Of a stretch of DNA of 64,000 nt, positions 28,984 to 38,133 are shown one piece after another (the stretch's first letter is position 1; each line of letters opens with the position of its first letter). A program made the translations under genes and the position numbers. Below the pieces are notes generated by a model. It worked only from the letters and a program-made list of their open reading frames with translations, was not told the origin of the DNA and did no database searches. The DNA comes from Campylobacter concisus (GTDB lineage: Bacteria; Campylobacterota; Campylobacteria; Campylobacterales; Campylobacteraceae), in contig NZ_PIQS01000001.1 of assembly GCF_003048405.1 (NCBI RefSeq), forward strand, positions 124,001-188,000, in the 5' to 3' direction.

Positions 28984-30489
28984 CTATTGTAGAAGCTTCA
29001 TTACGTTTTGTTGTACGCTGTTTGCTTGACTCATAGCATAAGCACCTGATTGAGCTAGGATGTTATGTTTTGAGAAGTTAGCAGACTCGCTAGCAAAATC
29101 AACATCTCTGATTTGAGATTCTGCTGATTTTACGTTAACTTGAGTTACAGTGATGTTATTAACTGTAGCTTGAAGTTGGTTTTGAACTGAACCAAGGTCT
29201 GAACGAACTTGATCAAGTGTTTTTTGAGCTGACTCAGCGATACTCATAACAGCCATCGCACCACGAAGTGTCATAACACCAGCAGATTGAGCTACTGATA
29301 AAGCTCCACTCATTCTTTGGAAGCCCATAGCAGTTGCTAGGTTTTTATCTATTTGGCCTCTTATGTCTCTTAGTGATACTGATTGTTGAGCACCACCATT
29401 AGCAGAGAATGCTAATGATAGTTTAGCAACGCCACCAGCATTTAACTTAATATCTCTACCATCAAGGCGAACTAGGTTTAGTCTGCCTACGAAACCAGTT
29501 AAAGATGTACCTTTTGCAGCTGCACCTTTACCACCAAGACCTTTTGAGATATCTTTACCACTTGCTACGATAGCACGGCCATCGCGGCTTGTTAGTACCA
29601 TTTTACCTGTTTCAGCATCAACAGAAGCTTCAACGCCAGTTTGATCTTTTACAGAGTTGATAGCATTTACAAGTGCACCGTTTGCATCATTTGCTTTAAC
29701 TTCCAAGTCGCCGATTTTAACGCCGTTGATTGTTAAAGACTGAATTAAACCGCCGCCAATAGCAGCACTAGCTTTCCAAGTAACATCAGCTGTAGCTCTA
29801 ACACCAGTTTTATCAGCAACTTTGTTGATATTCTCAGCTAAAGAACCAAGTCCTTTACCTATACCTGTTGAGATAGTAGCAGCTGTAACGCCAACATCAT
29901 TTACACCATCAACGTTTAAGAATTTAAGATTTACTACACCCATAGCTGTAAGTAGTCTTGAGCTCTCAAAACGTGTAAGACCGATCTTGTCAGACGTAGT
30001 CGCACCAATACTTGCTTTAACAGTTTGGTTTGAGTAAGCGCCTATTTGGAATTCTTTATTAGAGAATGTTCCGTTTAGTAGTTGCTGACCGTTAAATGAA
30101 GTAGTGTTACCGATATTGTCAAGCTCTTCCATTAGACGAACGATATCAGCTTGCAATGCTTGGCGTGATTGAGTTGTTTGGCCGTCTTGAGCTGATTGAG
30201 TAGCTTTTGTCTTGATAGTATCAAGAATTTTTAGCTGCTCGTCCATAGCTTTATCGGCAACTTGAATGATACCAATAGCATCATTACCGTTTGCAATAGC
30301 TTGACCTAAAGCTGAAGCTTGACTTCTTAAGCTATCTGCAATAGATAGACCTGAAGCATCGTCTGCAGCTGTTTGAATCCTAAGACCTGAGCTAAGTTTG
30401 TTAAGTGACTTAGATAGGTCAGTGTTGTTGCTAACTGCGTTAGCGTGTGTGTTAAGTGCGTTTACGTTTGTGTTAATACGAAAACTCAT
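28984..30489 (-). CDS. flaA: Flagellin
   Basis: 501 residues from the ATG at 30489; an in-frame extension upstream is rejected because [17 protein letters not shown] is the invariant mature start. The conserved N-terminal D0/D1 (to about residue 170) and C-terminal D1/D0 (from about 410, ending [12 protein letters not shown]) frame a variable centre. The D1 segment lacks the residues recognised by TLR5, as is general in epsilonproteobacteria. A sigma-28 promoter lies 50-76 bases upstream. It faces the pse-maf genes that would glycosylate it. Only one flagellin is in this window; flaA versus flaB is not decidable, and the symbol is by position of use only. Confidence 0.95.
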   Translation of the reverse strand: MSFRINTNVNALNTHANAVSNNTDLSKSLNKLSSGLRIQTAADDASGLSIADSLRSQASALGQAIANGNDAIGIIQVADKAMDEQLKILDTIKTKATQSAQDGQTTQSRQALQADIVRLMEELDNIGNTTSFNGQQLLNGTFSNKEFQIGAYSNQTVKASIGATTSDKIGLTRFESSRLLTAMGVVNLKFLNVDGVNDVGVTAATISTGIGKGLGSLAENINKVADKTGVRATADVTWKASAAIGGGLIQSLTINGVKIGDLEVKANDANGALVNAINSVKDQTGVEASVDAETGKMVLTSRDGRAIVASGKDISKGLGGKGAAAKGTSLTGFVGRLNLVRLDGRDIKLNAGGVAKLSLAFSANGGAQQSVSLRDIRGQIDKNLATAMGFQRMSGALSVAQSAGVMTLRGAMAVMSIAESAQKTLDQVRSDLGSVQNQLQATVNNITVTQVNVKSAESQIRDVDFASESANFSKHNILAQSGAYAMSQANSVQQNVMKLLQ

Positions 30490-30538
30490 TGTAAATCCTT
30501 TTAATTTTTTAGTTACGACTTCTTGTCGCACAAAAACT

Positions 30539-30565
30539 ATATCGTGAAATTTTCTAAAAACTTTA
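30539..30565 (-). promoter_or_regulatory. Sigma-28 (FliA) promoter of flagellin
   Basis: Read leftward: TAAAGTTT (30565-30558), 13 bases, then CGATAT (30544-30539). This matches the FliA consensus TAAAGTTT-N11-GCCGATAA closely in the -35 and in the CGAT core of the -10. It lies 50 bases before the flagellin ATG. Confidence 0.8.
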
Positions 30566-30644
30566 TAGGTATGAATGAAAAAATTTTTAAAAAATTAACA
30601 CGGATTTGATTTTTATGTCTTGATACTTTAAAAATTATTTTTGC

Positions 30645-30650
30645 TACAAT
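30645..30650 (+). promoter_or_regulatory. Likely -10 box for topA
   Basis: TACAAT in TTGCTACAATTACGCC, 29 bases before the topA ATG. An AAAGG ribosome binding site follows. Confidence 0.4.
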
Positions 30651-30679
30651 TACGCCAAAAAAATTAAAGGCTATATATA

Positions 30680-32794
30680 ATGAAAAGCTTAATCATCGTA
30701 GAGTCGCCTGCAAAAGCGAAGACTATAAAAAATTTCTTAGACAAAAACTACAACGTCATCGCTTCAAAAGGTCACATCAGAGACTTACCAAAAACTAGCT
30801 TTGGCATCAAGATAGAAGATGATAAATTTACCCCAGAATACCGCATCAGCAGTGATCACTCCGCCATCGTAAAAGAGATAAAAGAGCTCGCCAAAGGTGC
30901 TGATGAAATTTACCTCGCGACCGATGAGGATAGAGAGGGTGAGGCGATCGCATTTCACATAGCAAATGCCATCGGCAAAGAGCCAACCAGCCTGCCTCGC
31001 ATCGTCTTTCACGAGATCACCAAAAGTGCCATACAAAATGCTCTAAAAAGCCCAAGACGCGTCGATATGAATAGCGTCAATGCCCAGCAAACAAGGCGAT
31101 TGCTTGACCGCATCGTTGGCTACAAGCTAAGTCCGCTTTTAAATTTAAAGATACAAAAAGGTTTAAGTGCTGGCAGGGTACAAAGTGCGGCACTAAAGAT
31201 AATAGTTGACCGTGAGCGTGAAATTCAAGCATTTAAGCCGGTTGAGTACTACACTATCGACACCGTTTTCAAAAAAGATCTAGACGCCGAGCTAGTTAAA
31301 TTTGAAAATCAAAAGATAGAAAAGCTCACTATCCAAAACCCAGACCGTGCAAAATACATCATTGAAAATTTACAAAATGAGAAATTTAGCGTCCGAGAGA
31401 TCGAGAGCAAGGATAGAAAGATCCAGCCAAGCCCGCCATTTATGACCTCAACGCTTCAGCAAAGTGCGAGCAACCGCCTTGGCTTTAGCCCTAAAAAGAC
31501 GATGATGATCGCACAAAGCCTCTATGAGGGCGTGCAAACAAACGAAGGCTTCATGGGTGCGATCACTTATATGAGAACGGACAGCTTAAATTTAGCCAAA
31601 GAGGCCGTTGCAGCCGCTAGAGAGCATATATTGCAAAACTACGGCAAAGAGTATCTGCCAGCCAAAGCGATAAGCTACACGACAAGCTCAAAAGGCGCGC
31701 AAGAAGCCCACGAAGCGATCCGCCCTACAAATTTAAACTTCACACCGCAAATTGCTGCTAAATTTCTAGAAAAGGATGCGCTAAAACTCTACACACTCAT
31801 CTACAATAGATTTTTAGCCTGCCAAATGAGCGCATGTGTGAGCCAAACGCAAAATGTCTATGTCGCAAGCGAAAAAGGCGAGTTTAAGATAAGCGGCAGA
31901 AAGGTACTATTTGACGGCTTTTACAAAGTTTATGGCGAGCTTGATAAGGATAAAATTTTGCCAAATTTAAAAAAGGGCGACGAGATGAGCTTGCAAAGCA
32001 TAAAAAGCACGCAAAACTTCACCGAGCCGCCGTCTCGCTACTCAGAAGCTGGCCTTGTTAAGAAGTTAGAGAGCCTAGGTATCGGTCGCCCAAGTACCTA
32101 TGCACCGACTATCACGCTGCTAACCTCAAGAGACTACGTGAGAGTCGAGAAAAAGCAGCTCATACCAAACGAGATCGCATTTAGCATGATAGGCGTTTTG
32201 GAGGAGCACTTTAGCAATATCGTTGATAGCGAATTTACCTCACATCTTGAAGAAAAGCTCGATGAAATCGCACTTGACAAGGCCGACTGGCAAAAGGTGT
32301 TAAGCGACTTTTACTATCCATTTATGGAAAAAATTAGCGCTGGCAAAACTGGCATAAAAAGCCTAAAAACAGCCACTCCGATCGGAGAGAAGTGCCCAGA
32401 GTGCGGAAGCGAGCTAGTACTTAGAAAGGGCAGATACGGCGAATTTATAGCTTGCTCAAATTTCCCAAAATGCAAATACTCAAGAAACGTCGCAAAAGAT
32501 AATGAAAAGAGCACAGAAACTGACACTGCAACGGCTGCTAAGCCAAAACGTGAGCTTAAAAAGCTTGATGTGCCATGTCCAAAATGTGGCGGCGAGATCG
32601 TCGAGAGATTTAGCAGGCGCGGTAAATTTTATGGATGTGCCAACTATCCAAAATGCGACTTCGTCTCAAACTACGAGCCAGTTGAGCAAAAATGCGACGA
32701 ATGTGGCGGCGATATGATCAAAAAAGAGCTTAAAAAAGGCACATTTATAGAGTGCACAAAGTGCAAGAAAAAGACGCTTATTTCTGAAAACTAA
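30680..32794 (+). CDS. topA: DNA topoisomerase I
   Basis: 704 residues. The Toprim domain starts at SLIIVESPAKAKTI with the acidic ATDEDREGEAIA motif near residue 75. The catalytic tyrosine is Tyr297 in ITYMRTDSLN. Three C-terminal four-cysteine zinc ribbons follow (beginning CPECGSELVL, CPKCGGEIVE and CDECGGDMIK). The enzyme relaxes negative supercoils. Single gene with its own promoter and a strong terminator 8 bases after the stop. Confidence 0.98.
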   Translation: MKSLIIVESPAKAKTIKNFLDKNYNVIASKGHIRDLPKTSFGIKIEDDKFTPEYRISSDHSAIVKEIKELAKGADEIYLATDEDREGEAIAFHIANAIGKEPTSLPRIVFHEITKSAIQNALKSPRRVDMNSVNAQQTRRLLDRIVGYKLSPLLNLKIQKGLSAGRVQSAALKIIVDREREIQAFKPVEYYTIDTVFKKDLDAELVKFENQKIEKLTIQNPDRAKYIIENLQNEKFSVREIESKDRKIQPSPPFMTSTLQQSASNRLGFSPKKTMMIAQSLYEGVQTNEGFMGAITYMRTDSLNLAKEAVAAAREHILQNYGKEYLPAKAISYTTSSKGAQEAHEAIRPTNLNFTPQIAAKFLEKDALKLYTLIYNRFLACQMSACVSQTQNVYVASEKGEFKISGRKVLFDGFYKVYGELDKDKILPNLKKGDEMSLQSIKSTQNFTEPPSRYSEAGLVKKLESLGIGRPSTYAPTITLLTSRDYVRVEKKQLIPNEIAFSMIGVLEEHFSNIVDSEFTSHLEEKLDEIALDKADWQKVLSDFYYPFMEKISAGKTGIKSLKTATPIGEKCPECGSELVLRKGRYGEFIACSNFPKCKYSRNVAKDNEKSTETDTATAAKPKRELKKLDVPCPKCGGEIVERFSRRGKFYGCANYPKCDFVSNYEPVEQKCDECGGDMIKKELKKGTFIECTKCKKKTLISEN

Positions 32795-32802
32795 AAACTT
32801 TT

Positions 32803-32840
32803 AGCCAAATTTGAGTCCTTGAGCCTAAATTTGGCTTTTA
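32803..32840 (+). terminator. Rho-independent terminator of topA
   Basis: AGCCAAATTT (32803-32812) pairs perfectly with AAATTTGGCT (32827-32836), followed by TTTT. Confidence 0.8.
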
Positions 32841-33127
32841 TAAATTTGGAATTTAAATGCCTGGCACCACCGCTAAGCTTAGACAGCATAAAGGGCAAAA
32901 ACCTCGTCACCAACTACACTCAGTTAGAGGGTAGCTCCACATCGTAGCACTCACTTTTTGGACTTTTTGGCGAGCTTAGCGCTTTGCTAAATTTAAAAAA
33001 CTGGTCTTTTAAGAGAGAGCGGAAATTTATAAGAGAAAGTAATGTCATAAGATTTAAGCTTTTTCGCATAGTTTTTAATAAGTTTATATCGTGGAGCAAT
33101 TTTAAAATTTCACTCACTTGCAAGAAT
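32841..33127. other. Non-coding stretch with a possible coding remnant
   Basis: No intact gene. Rightward, 32857-32945 reads about 30 sense codons including SLDSIKGKNLVTNYTQLEG before a stop, with no start or ribosome binding site, so it may be the decayed end of a lost gene. The rest to 33127 is A+T-rich and unremarkable. Confidence 0.35.
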
Positions 33128-33422
33128 TGACTGCTAAAATTTAGCTTCACTTACCGCTTAACTCAAATTTTAAAGCCAAAATTACTCGTTCTTTAAATTT
33201 TAAAATTTATCTGACACTTGCCATACATACGAACGCATGCGGTGCAAAGTGCTATCACATGCACTTCTAACGTGCGAAGGATTTAGAGGATTTAAATGAG
33301 GATAAAGGGACGGATCTTTGCTTCGCTAGCTCGCAGCTGCAAGCAGACCGTAACTCAAGCCCATTTATCTCCCTTTGAATAAAAATAAATTTATACATTT
33401 CATCAAACTATTTTTGCAAATT
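33128..33422. repeat. Copy A of a ~270-bp imperfect intergenic repeat (upstream of bioB)
   Basis: Aligns by eye along its whole length with 34728-34996. Shared landmarks are GACTGCTAAA...GCTTCACTT, TAAATTTTA, an ACGC...TGCGG/CCGCATTC segment, paired GCAC/GTGC arms, GGATAAAGGG, CTCAAGCCC, CTCTTT-type pyrimidines and TTTCATCAA. GGATAAAGGG (33300-33309) can pair with CCCATTTATCTCC (33360-33372) with bulges, and AAGTGC...GCACTT (33247-33266) is a perfect short stem. No open frame is conserved between the copies. Confidence 0.7.
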
Positions 33423-33460
33423 CATAAATCACCCTACTTAAATTTTAAACCTATCAAAGC

Positions 33461-33466
33461 TATAAT
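33461..33466 (+). promoter_or_regulatory. Likely -10 box for bioB
   Basis: TATAAT 22 bases before the bioB ATG, outside the repeat element; AAAAAGGA serves as ribosome binding site. Confidence 0.5.
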
Positions 33467-33488
33467 ACGCCCCAAAAAAGGATGAAAA

Positions 33489-34328
33489 ATGAAAACAATT
33501 ATGCTCTGTGCGATATGCTCAGTCACTCAAGGAAACTGCGCCGAGGACTGCGCTTACTGCACACAAAGTGCCAAAGCTGGTGCCGATATCTCAAAATTTA
33601 AAGAAAAAAGCGTGCAACAGGTGGTGGACGAAGCCAAAATGGCTTATAAAAACCACGCCCTTGGCTTTTGTTTGGTCACAAGCGGTGCTAGGCTAAATGA
33701 CAAAAAGACCGACTATATCGCATCTTTAGCAAGAGCCGTGAGCAAAGAAGTGCCAAATTTGATGCTCATCGCATGTAACGGCATGGCGACTTACGAGCAG
33801 CTTTGTGAACTCAAAAAAGCTGGCGTTTTTAGCTACAACCACAACCTAGAAACAAGCCGCGAATATTTCCCCAAAATCTGCACAACGCACTCTTGGGACG
33901 AGAGATATCAGACAAATTTAGACGCAAAAAGGGCTGGGCTCATGCTTTGCACTGGTGGAATTTACGGCGTTGGCGAGAGTGAGTCCGACAGGGTGAGCTT
34001 TTTAGCTAGTTTAAAAGAGCTTGAGCCATTTTCATCGCCGATAAATTTTTTCATAAAAAATGAATCTCTAACTCTTGATCTACCTCCTCTTAGCGTGGAT
34101 GAAGCCCTAAAAATAGTGCGTGAGACCAAAAGCGCTCTTCCAGAAACTAGGGTCATGATAGCTGGTGGCAGGGAGAAAATTTTAGGCGATAGACAGTACG
34201 AGATCTTTGAAAATGGTGCTGATGCGATCGTGATAGGCGACTATCTCACCGCAAAAGGCGAGAAAGCTAGCAAGGATATCGATGAGCTTACAAAGCGCGG
34301 TTTTGGCTTCGCAAGTATCTGCCACTAA
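33489..34328 (+). CDS. bioB: Biotin synthase
   Basis: 279 residues, the short form usual in Campylobacter. The radical-SAM cluster ligands are Cys17, Cys21 and Cys24 in NCAEDCAYCTQSAK. MLIACNGMATYEQL, YNHNLETS and TGGIYGVGES are typical BioB segments, the last near the 2Fe-2S site. It inserts sulfur into dethiobiotin. Its stop overlaps the crcB ATG (TAATG). Both genes are framed by the two repeat copies. No other bio gene is in the window. Confidence 0.95.
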   Translation: MKTIMLCAICSVTQGNCAEDCAYCTQSAKAGADISKFKEKSVQQVVDEAKMAYKNHALGFCLVTSGARLNDKKTDYIASLARAVSKEVPNLMLIACNGMATYEQLCELKKAGVFSYNHNLETSREYFPKICTTHSWDERYQTNLDAKRAGLMLCTGGIYGVGESESDRVSFLASLKELEPFSSPINFFIKNESLTLDLPPLSVDEALKIVRETKSALPETRVMIAGGREKILGDRQYEIFENGADAIVIGDYLTAKGEKASKDIDELTKRGFGFASICH

Positions 34329-34681
34329 TGCTTGCAAATTTGCTTTTCGCAGGGCTTGGAGGCTTTATCGGAGCTGGATGCAGGTTCTTAGCTGGCGAGC
34401 TGCTAAAATTTAGCCACTTCCCACTCGCAACGCTTGGCGTAAATGTGCTTGGCAGCTTCATTATCGGCGTTTTATTTTGCCTAAATTTAAGCCAAAGCGT
34501 GAGAGTATTTTTGGTTGTTGGTGTACTTGGTGGCTTTACAACATTTTCAAGCTTTAGCCTTGATAGTGTGAAATTTTTACTAGAAGGCGAACTGATAAAA
34601 GGCTTTTTAAATATCTTTTTAAACCTTAGCCTTTGCCTACTTGCAAGCTATCTTGGAATTTTGCTTGGCAAGAGCCTATAA
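34328..34681 (+). CDS. crcB: Fluoride exporter CrcB/Fluc
   Basis: 117 residues with four hydrophobic segments. GGFIGAGCRFLAGEL at the N-terminus, NVLGSFIIG with the pore Asn, and GGFTTFSSFSLD are the signature Fluc motifs. The channel acts as a dual-topology dimer. Translation is coupled to bioB by a one-base overlap. No fluoride riboswitch fold was recognised upstream. Confidence 0.95.
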   Translation: MLANLLFAGLGGFIGAGCRFLAGELLKFSHFPLATLGVNVLGSFIIGVLFCLNLSQSVRVFLVVGVLGGFTTFSSFSLDSVKFLLEGELIKGFLNIFLNLSLCLLASYLGILLGKSL

Positions 34682-34727
34682 GAGCAAATAATAAAATAGC
34701 CTTATTTATCTTTACTCGCTTACCATA
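34682..34727. other. Short spacer after crcB
   Basis: A+T-rich spacer between crcB and repeat copy B; no strong terminator recognised. Confidence 0.4.
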
Positions 34728-34996
34728 GCAGACTGCTAAATTTGGGCTTCACTTCGTTTAGCACTAAATTTAGAGCCGTGATATGCTTGCTCATAAATTT
34801 TAAATTTTATAGGGTTTTAACCGCATTCAGTACGCCAGCACTATTTCGTGCACTTTGAGCGTGTTAAGGGATTGGGGGATATAAAGTGGGATAAGGGGGC
34901 GACTTCGTGTCTGCCATGCAGTTGCGAGCTTGCAAAGCAAAATTCAAGCCCCTTTGTTCCTCTTTAAGTAAAAATTTCATCAATCTATGTGCAAAT
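34728..34996. repeat. Copy B of the ~270-bp imperfect intergenic repeat (downstream of crcB)
   Basis: Same orientation as copy A at 33128-33422, similar by eye along its length. It keeps the GCAC/GTGC stem (AGCACTATTTCGTGC at 34837-34851) and the GGATAAGGGG against CCCCTTTGTTCC pairing, though the bases differ from copy A, as expected if structure were conserved. It is followed by a second shared block (34993-35035) that in copy A lies before, not after, the element. Confidence 0.7.
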
Positions 34997-35008
34997 TTTA
35001 AATTTCAT

Positions 35009-35572
35009 TCACTCACAAGAATTGGCTATTAAAATTTGATGAAATTTAACAAAACCACATACAGTGCAAAACATGCCACATCCACCTTTATATCTAGCTT
35101 CTACCTTTGGCATCTGAAGCATAAAATTTCTAGCTTCACTTAAAAGTACAGGCTTAAGCCCATCTACCAGAGTTTTTGGATCATAAATTCTCTCATATGA
35201 AAGTATTAAGACTCCATCATCTCTAAGTAAAAAGTGGATTATTTCTATATTTTTACTGCTAGTTTCATCTTTTATGAGAGCTAAAATTTGATCATTCTCT
35301 TCACTATAAAGCACCTCTTTAGCCTCTTTTATCTTCTTTTTTAGCTCAGCAAGCATACTTTCACTTTTTATATTTTTGTCAAATTTTACTCTAAAGCCTA
35401 CGAAATGCTCATCAAAATTTTCATTTTTTAAAAAGTAAAAACTCTCATCTCTGGCTGTATTTTTCTTATAAAAAATACTTCCATCAAATTTAAAACTTTG
35501 AACCAAACTTAGCTCGTCTGCAAAGCTAAAAATTCTAAAAAACATCAAGACAAAAAATAGAAATTTACGCAT
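35009..35572 (-). CDS. Exported protein of unknown function
   Basis: 187 residues from the ATG at 35572, which has a GGAG site and opens a signal peptide (MRKFLFFVLMFFRIFSFADE); an upstream in-frame extension of 30 residues is basic and rejected. The mature chain is mixed alpha/beta and ends with a Cys-rich tail, GGCGMFCTVCGF...NSCE, which could bind metal or form disulfides. Not recognised. Its last codons lie in the block that is also present, without an intact gene, next to repeat copy A. Confidence 0.7.
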   Translation of the reverse strand: MRKFLFFVLMFFRIFSFADELSLVQSFKFDGSIFYKKNTARDESFYFLKNENFDEHFVGFRVKFDKNIKSESMLAELKKKIKEAKEVLYSEENDQILALIKDETSSKNIEIIHFLLRDDGVLILSYERIYDPKTLVDGLKPVLLSEARNFMLQMPKVEARYKGGCGMFCTVCGFVKFHQILIANSCE

Positions 35573-35689
35573 AAATTTGCACTCCAAATTTTTAAAAATT
35601 TGTCGCCATTTTGCCCAAAGATCGCTTAGCTTAATCAAAAAATAAAAAAGCTTTTTATACAATCAAACATTTTTAATTTAAGGATCTTT

Positions 35690-36853
35690 TTGCAGTTACA
35701 TCAAGCTAGCGAGCTTAGTATTCTTGTCGTTTTGGCATTTATCGTCTTTGCTTCGCCTTATATTTCTAAAATTTTACGCATTCCTGTCGCTCCTGCTGAG
35801 ATAATACTTGGAGCACTAGCTAGCTACATCGGGCTTGTCGGCGAAAATGAGATGTTTAAGCTAATTAGCGAAGTTGGCTTTTTCTTTTTGATGTTTCTAG
35901 CTGGCATGGAGATCGATCTTAGGATGCTCATAAACATCGATCGTAAAATTTTGCGCCTTGGGCTCATCTATCTAACGCTCATCTACGCTCTAGCTACGGC
36001 TTTGACGCTGGGGTTTGAGCTTAGCCTGCTTTACATCATCATCATCCCGATAATGGCCGTTGGTATGATATTTACGCTATTTAAGGAGTATGGCAAGCAG
36101 CAAGAGTGGCTAAATTTAAGCATGCTAATAGCAACTATCGGTGAGCTTTTAAGCATCACGCTTCTAACATTTACCGCTGCTTACTTGCAGTTTGGAGCGA
36201 GCATAAATTTATGGCTAACGATTGGCTATTTGATCCTATTTTTGGTTATCAGCGTGCTTAGCTTTAAAATTTTGGACGTGCTTTTTTGGTGGTATCCGGG
36301 GCTTAAAGTGGTGCTTATGCCACACTATGACAAGGACGAGAAGGACATCAGGCTTTGCATAGCGGTATTTTTCACGATGATAGCTTTGATGCTATATTTA
36401 AATTTAGAGGTCGCCTTTGGTGCGTTTATCGCAGGTATGTTTATCACGACATTTTTTGATCACAAAAAGGACTTGCCGCACAAGCTTTCAAGCTTTGGAT
36501 TTGGCTTTTTGGTGCCGATATTTTTCATCCACATAGGCTCTACTTTTAAGCTTTCAAGCCTAGGATCTAGCGAAGTGATAAAGGATGCTGTTTTTATATT
36601 TTTAGCGATGCTTGGCACGAGAGTTGTATCTAGTTTGCTCTTTTTGGGCAAGCTTGGCTTTAGAGGGATATTTTTATTTGCCATTTCGCAGTCTATGCCA
36701 CTCACGCTTTTGATCGCAGTTGCTACTATCGCACACAAATCAGGCGAGATAAGTGACTATTCTTACTCATCTTTTATCCTAGCAAGCCTCGCACAAGCTA
36801 TAATAGGAGCTATAATCATCAAAATTTTAATGCAATCAAAAAGCAAGGAGTAA
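35690..36853 (+). CDS. Cation:proton antiporter, CPA2 family
   Basis: 387 residues from a TTG with AAGGA upstream. About 11-12 hydrophobic segments; VPVAPAEIILG-type helix 2 and the LMFLAGMEIDLRML segment, with the acidic ion-binding residues of CPA2/KefB-like exchangers, are present. There is no C-terminal TrkA-N domain, so it is the short form. Substrate Na+ or K+ not decided. It ends 2 bases before gltA, so the two are probably co-transcribed. Confidence 0.88.
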   Translation: MQLHQASELSILVVLAFIVFASPYISKILRIPVAPAEIILGALASYIGLVGENEMFKLISEVGFFFLMFLAGMEIDLRMLINIDRKILRLGLIYLTLIYALATALTLGFELSLLYIIIIPIMAVGMIFTLFKEYGKQQEWLNLSMLIATIGELLSITLLTFTAAYLQFGASINLWLTIGYLILFLVISVLSFKILDVLFWWYPGLKVVLMPHYDKDEKDIRLCIAVFFTMIALMLYLNLEVAFGAFIAGMFITTFFDHKKDLPHKLSSFGFGFLVPIFFIHIGSTFKLSSLGSSEVIKDAVFIFLAMLGTRVVSSLLFLGKLGFRGIFLFAISQSMPLTLLIAVATIAHKSGEISDYSYSSFILASLAQAIIGAIIIKILMQSKSKE

Positions 36854-36855
36854 AA

Positions 36856-38133
36856 ATGTCATCAAATACAGCTACGCTAACTGATAACAGAACTGGCAAG
36901 AGTTACGAGTTTCCTATACTAAAAGGCACTATGGGGCCTGATGTGATAGACATCTCGACATTTTTTAGTGATACTGGAATGTTTACTTTTGACAGAGGTT
37001 ATACTTCAACTGCGATGTGTCGCTCAGCGATAACTTATATAGACGGCTTAAAAGGCGAGCTAATGTATAGAGGTTATGATATCGCGTATTTGGCCGAAAA
37101 TAAGACATTTTTAGACGTGGCATATTTACTCTTAAACAAAGAGCTTCCAACAAATGATCAGTATATAAATTTTAAAACCGAGCTTAAAAAAAGAAGCTTT
37201 ATACATGAAGGCATGATGAAGCTATTTGATGCATTTCCAGACAAAGCTCACCCTATGGCGATCTTGCAAGCAGCGGTCTCAGCGCTAAGTGCCTTTTACT
37301 CAGATCACCTAAATATGGATAAACCTGAAGAGTATCACGAGATGGCTATGCGTATAATCGCTAAAATTCCAACGATCGCGGCCTTTAGCTACCGCTACTC
37401 ACGAGGTCTTCCTATCATATATCCAAATTTAGATCGTGGCTTTACTGAAAATTTCCTCTACATGATGAGGGGCTATCCATACGAGCACGTCGATCTTAAA
37501 CCAATCGAGATAAAAGCACTTGACACGGTCTTTATGTTGCACGCAGATCACGAGCAAAACGCTTCAACAACGACTGTTAGAACCGTTGGCTCTACGCACG
37601 CGCACCCATACGCATGTATAAGCGCAGGTATTGGAGCGCTTTGGGGCTGGGCTCACGGTGGCGCAAACGAAGGTGTCATACGTCAGCTTGAAGAGATAGG
37701 CTCGGTCGCAAACGTCGATAGATACATCGCTAGAGCAAAGGATAAAAATGATCCATTTAGGCTAATGGGCTTTGGTCACAGGGTCTATAAAAATTTTGAC
37801 CCTCGCGCAAAAGTGCTTAAAAAGATGAGAGATCAGCTTATGGATGAGATAGGCATCAACTCAGAGCTTATTAAAATCGCAAACCGCATAGAAGAGATCG
37901 CGCTAAATGATGACTATTTTGTGAGTAGAAATTTATACCCAAACGTTGATTTTCACTCAGGGCTCATCCTAAAGGCACTTGGCATACCAAATAATATGTT
38001 TGCCGTCATCTTCGTCATCGGCAGGACTCCAGGCTGGATCAGCCAGTGGATCGAGCTAAAAGAGCAAGATACGATAAAGATCGTCCGCCCAAGACAGCTT
38101 TATGTTGGAGAGACAAACAGAACACCAAAATGA
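36856..38133 (+). CDS. gltA: Citrate synthase (type II)
   Basis: 425 residues, the normal type II length. ATLTDNRTGKSYEFPILKGT is the usual N-terminus; catalytic residues lie in HADHEQNASTTTVR, the later GFGHRVYKN and the C-terminal VDFHSGLIL segment with its Asp. It makes citrate from oxaloacetate and acetyl-CoA; the acetyl-CoA would come from NifJ at 1.7 kb. The stop overlaps the cysQ start by four bases. Confidence 0.98.
   Translation: MSSNTATLTDNRTGKSYEFPILKGTMGPDVIDISTFFSDTGMFTFDRGYTSTAMCRSAITYIDGLKGELMYRGYDIAYLAENKTFLDVAYLLLNKELPTNDQYINFKTELKKRSFIHEGMMKLFDAFPDKAHPMAILQAAVSALSAFYSDHLNMDKPEEYHEMAMRIIAKIPTIAAFSYRYSRGLPIIYPNLDRGFTENFLYMMRGYPYEHVDLKPIEIKALDTVFMLHADHEQNASTTTVRTVGSTHAHPYACISAGIGALWGWAHGGANEGVIRQLEEIGSVANVDRYIARAKDKNDPFRLMGFGHRVYKNFDPRAKVLKKMRDQLMDEIGINSELIKIANRIEEIALNDDYFVSRNLYPNVDFHSGLILKALGIPNNMFAVIFVIGRTPGWISQWIELKEQDTIKIVRPRQLYVGETNRTPK

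Noticed and set aside
32920..33150. 76-codon leftward frame between topA and bioB
   Set aside because: A+T-rich with poor protein character and no ribosome binding site; part overlaps the repeat boundary.
33489..34681. bioB-crcB as a mobile element bounded by terminal repeats
   Set aside because: The flanking repeats are direct and strongly diverged, and there is no transposase, integrase or target duplication.
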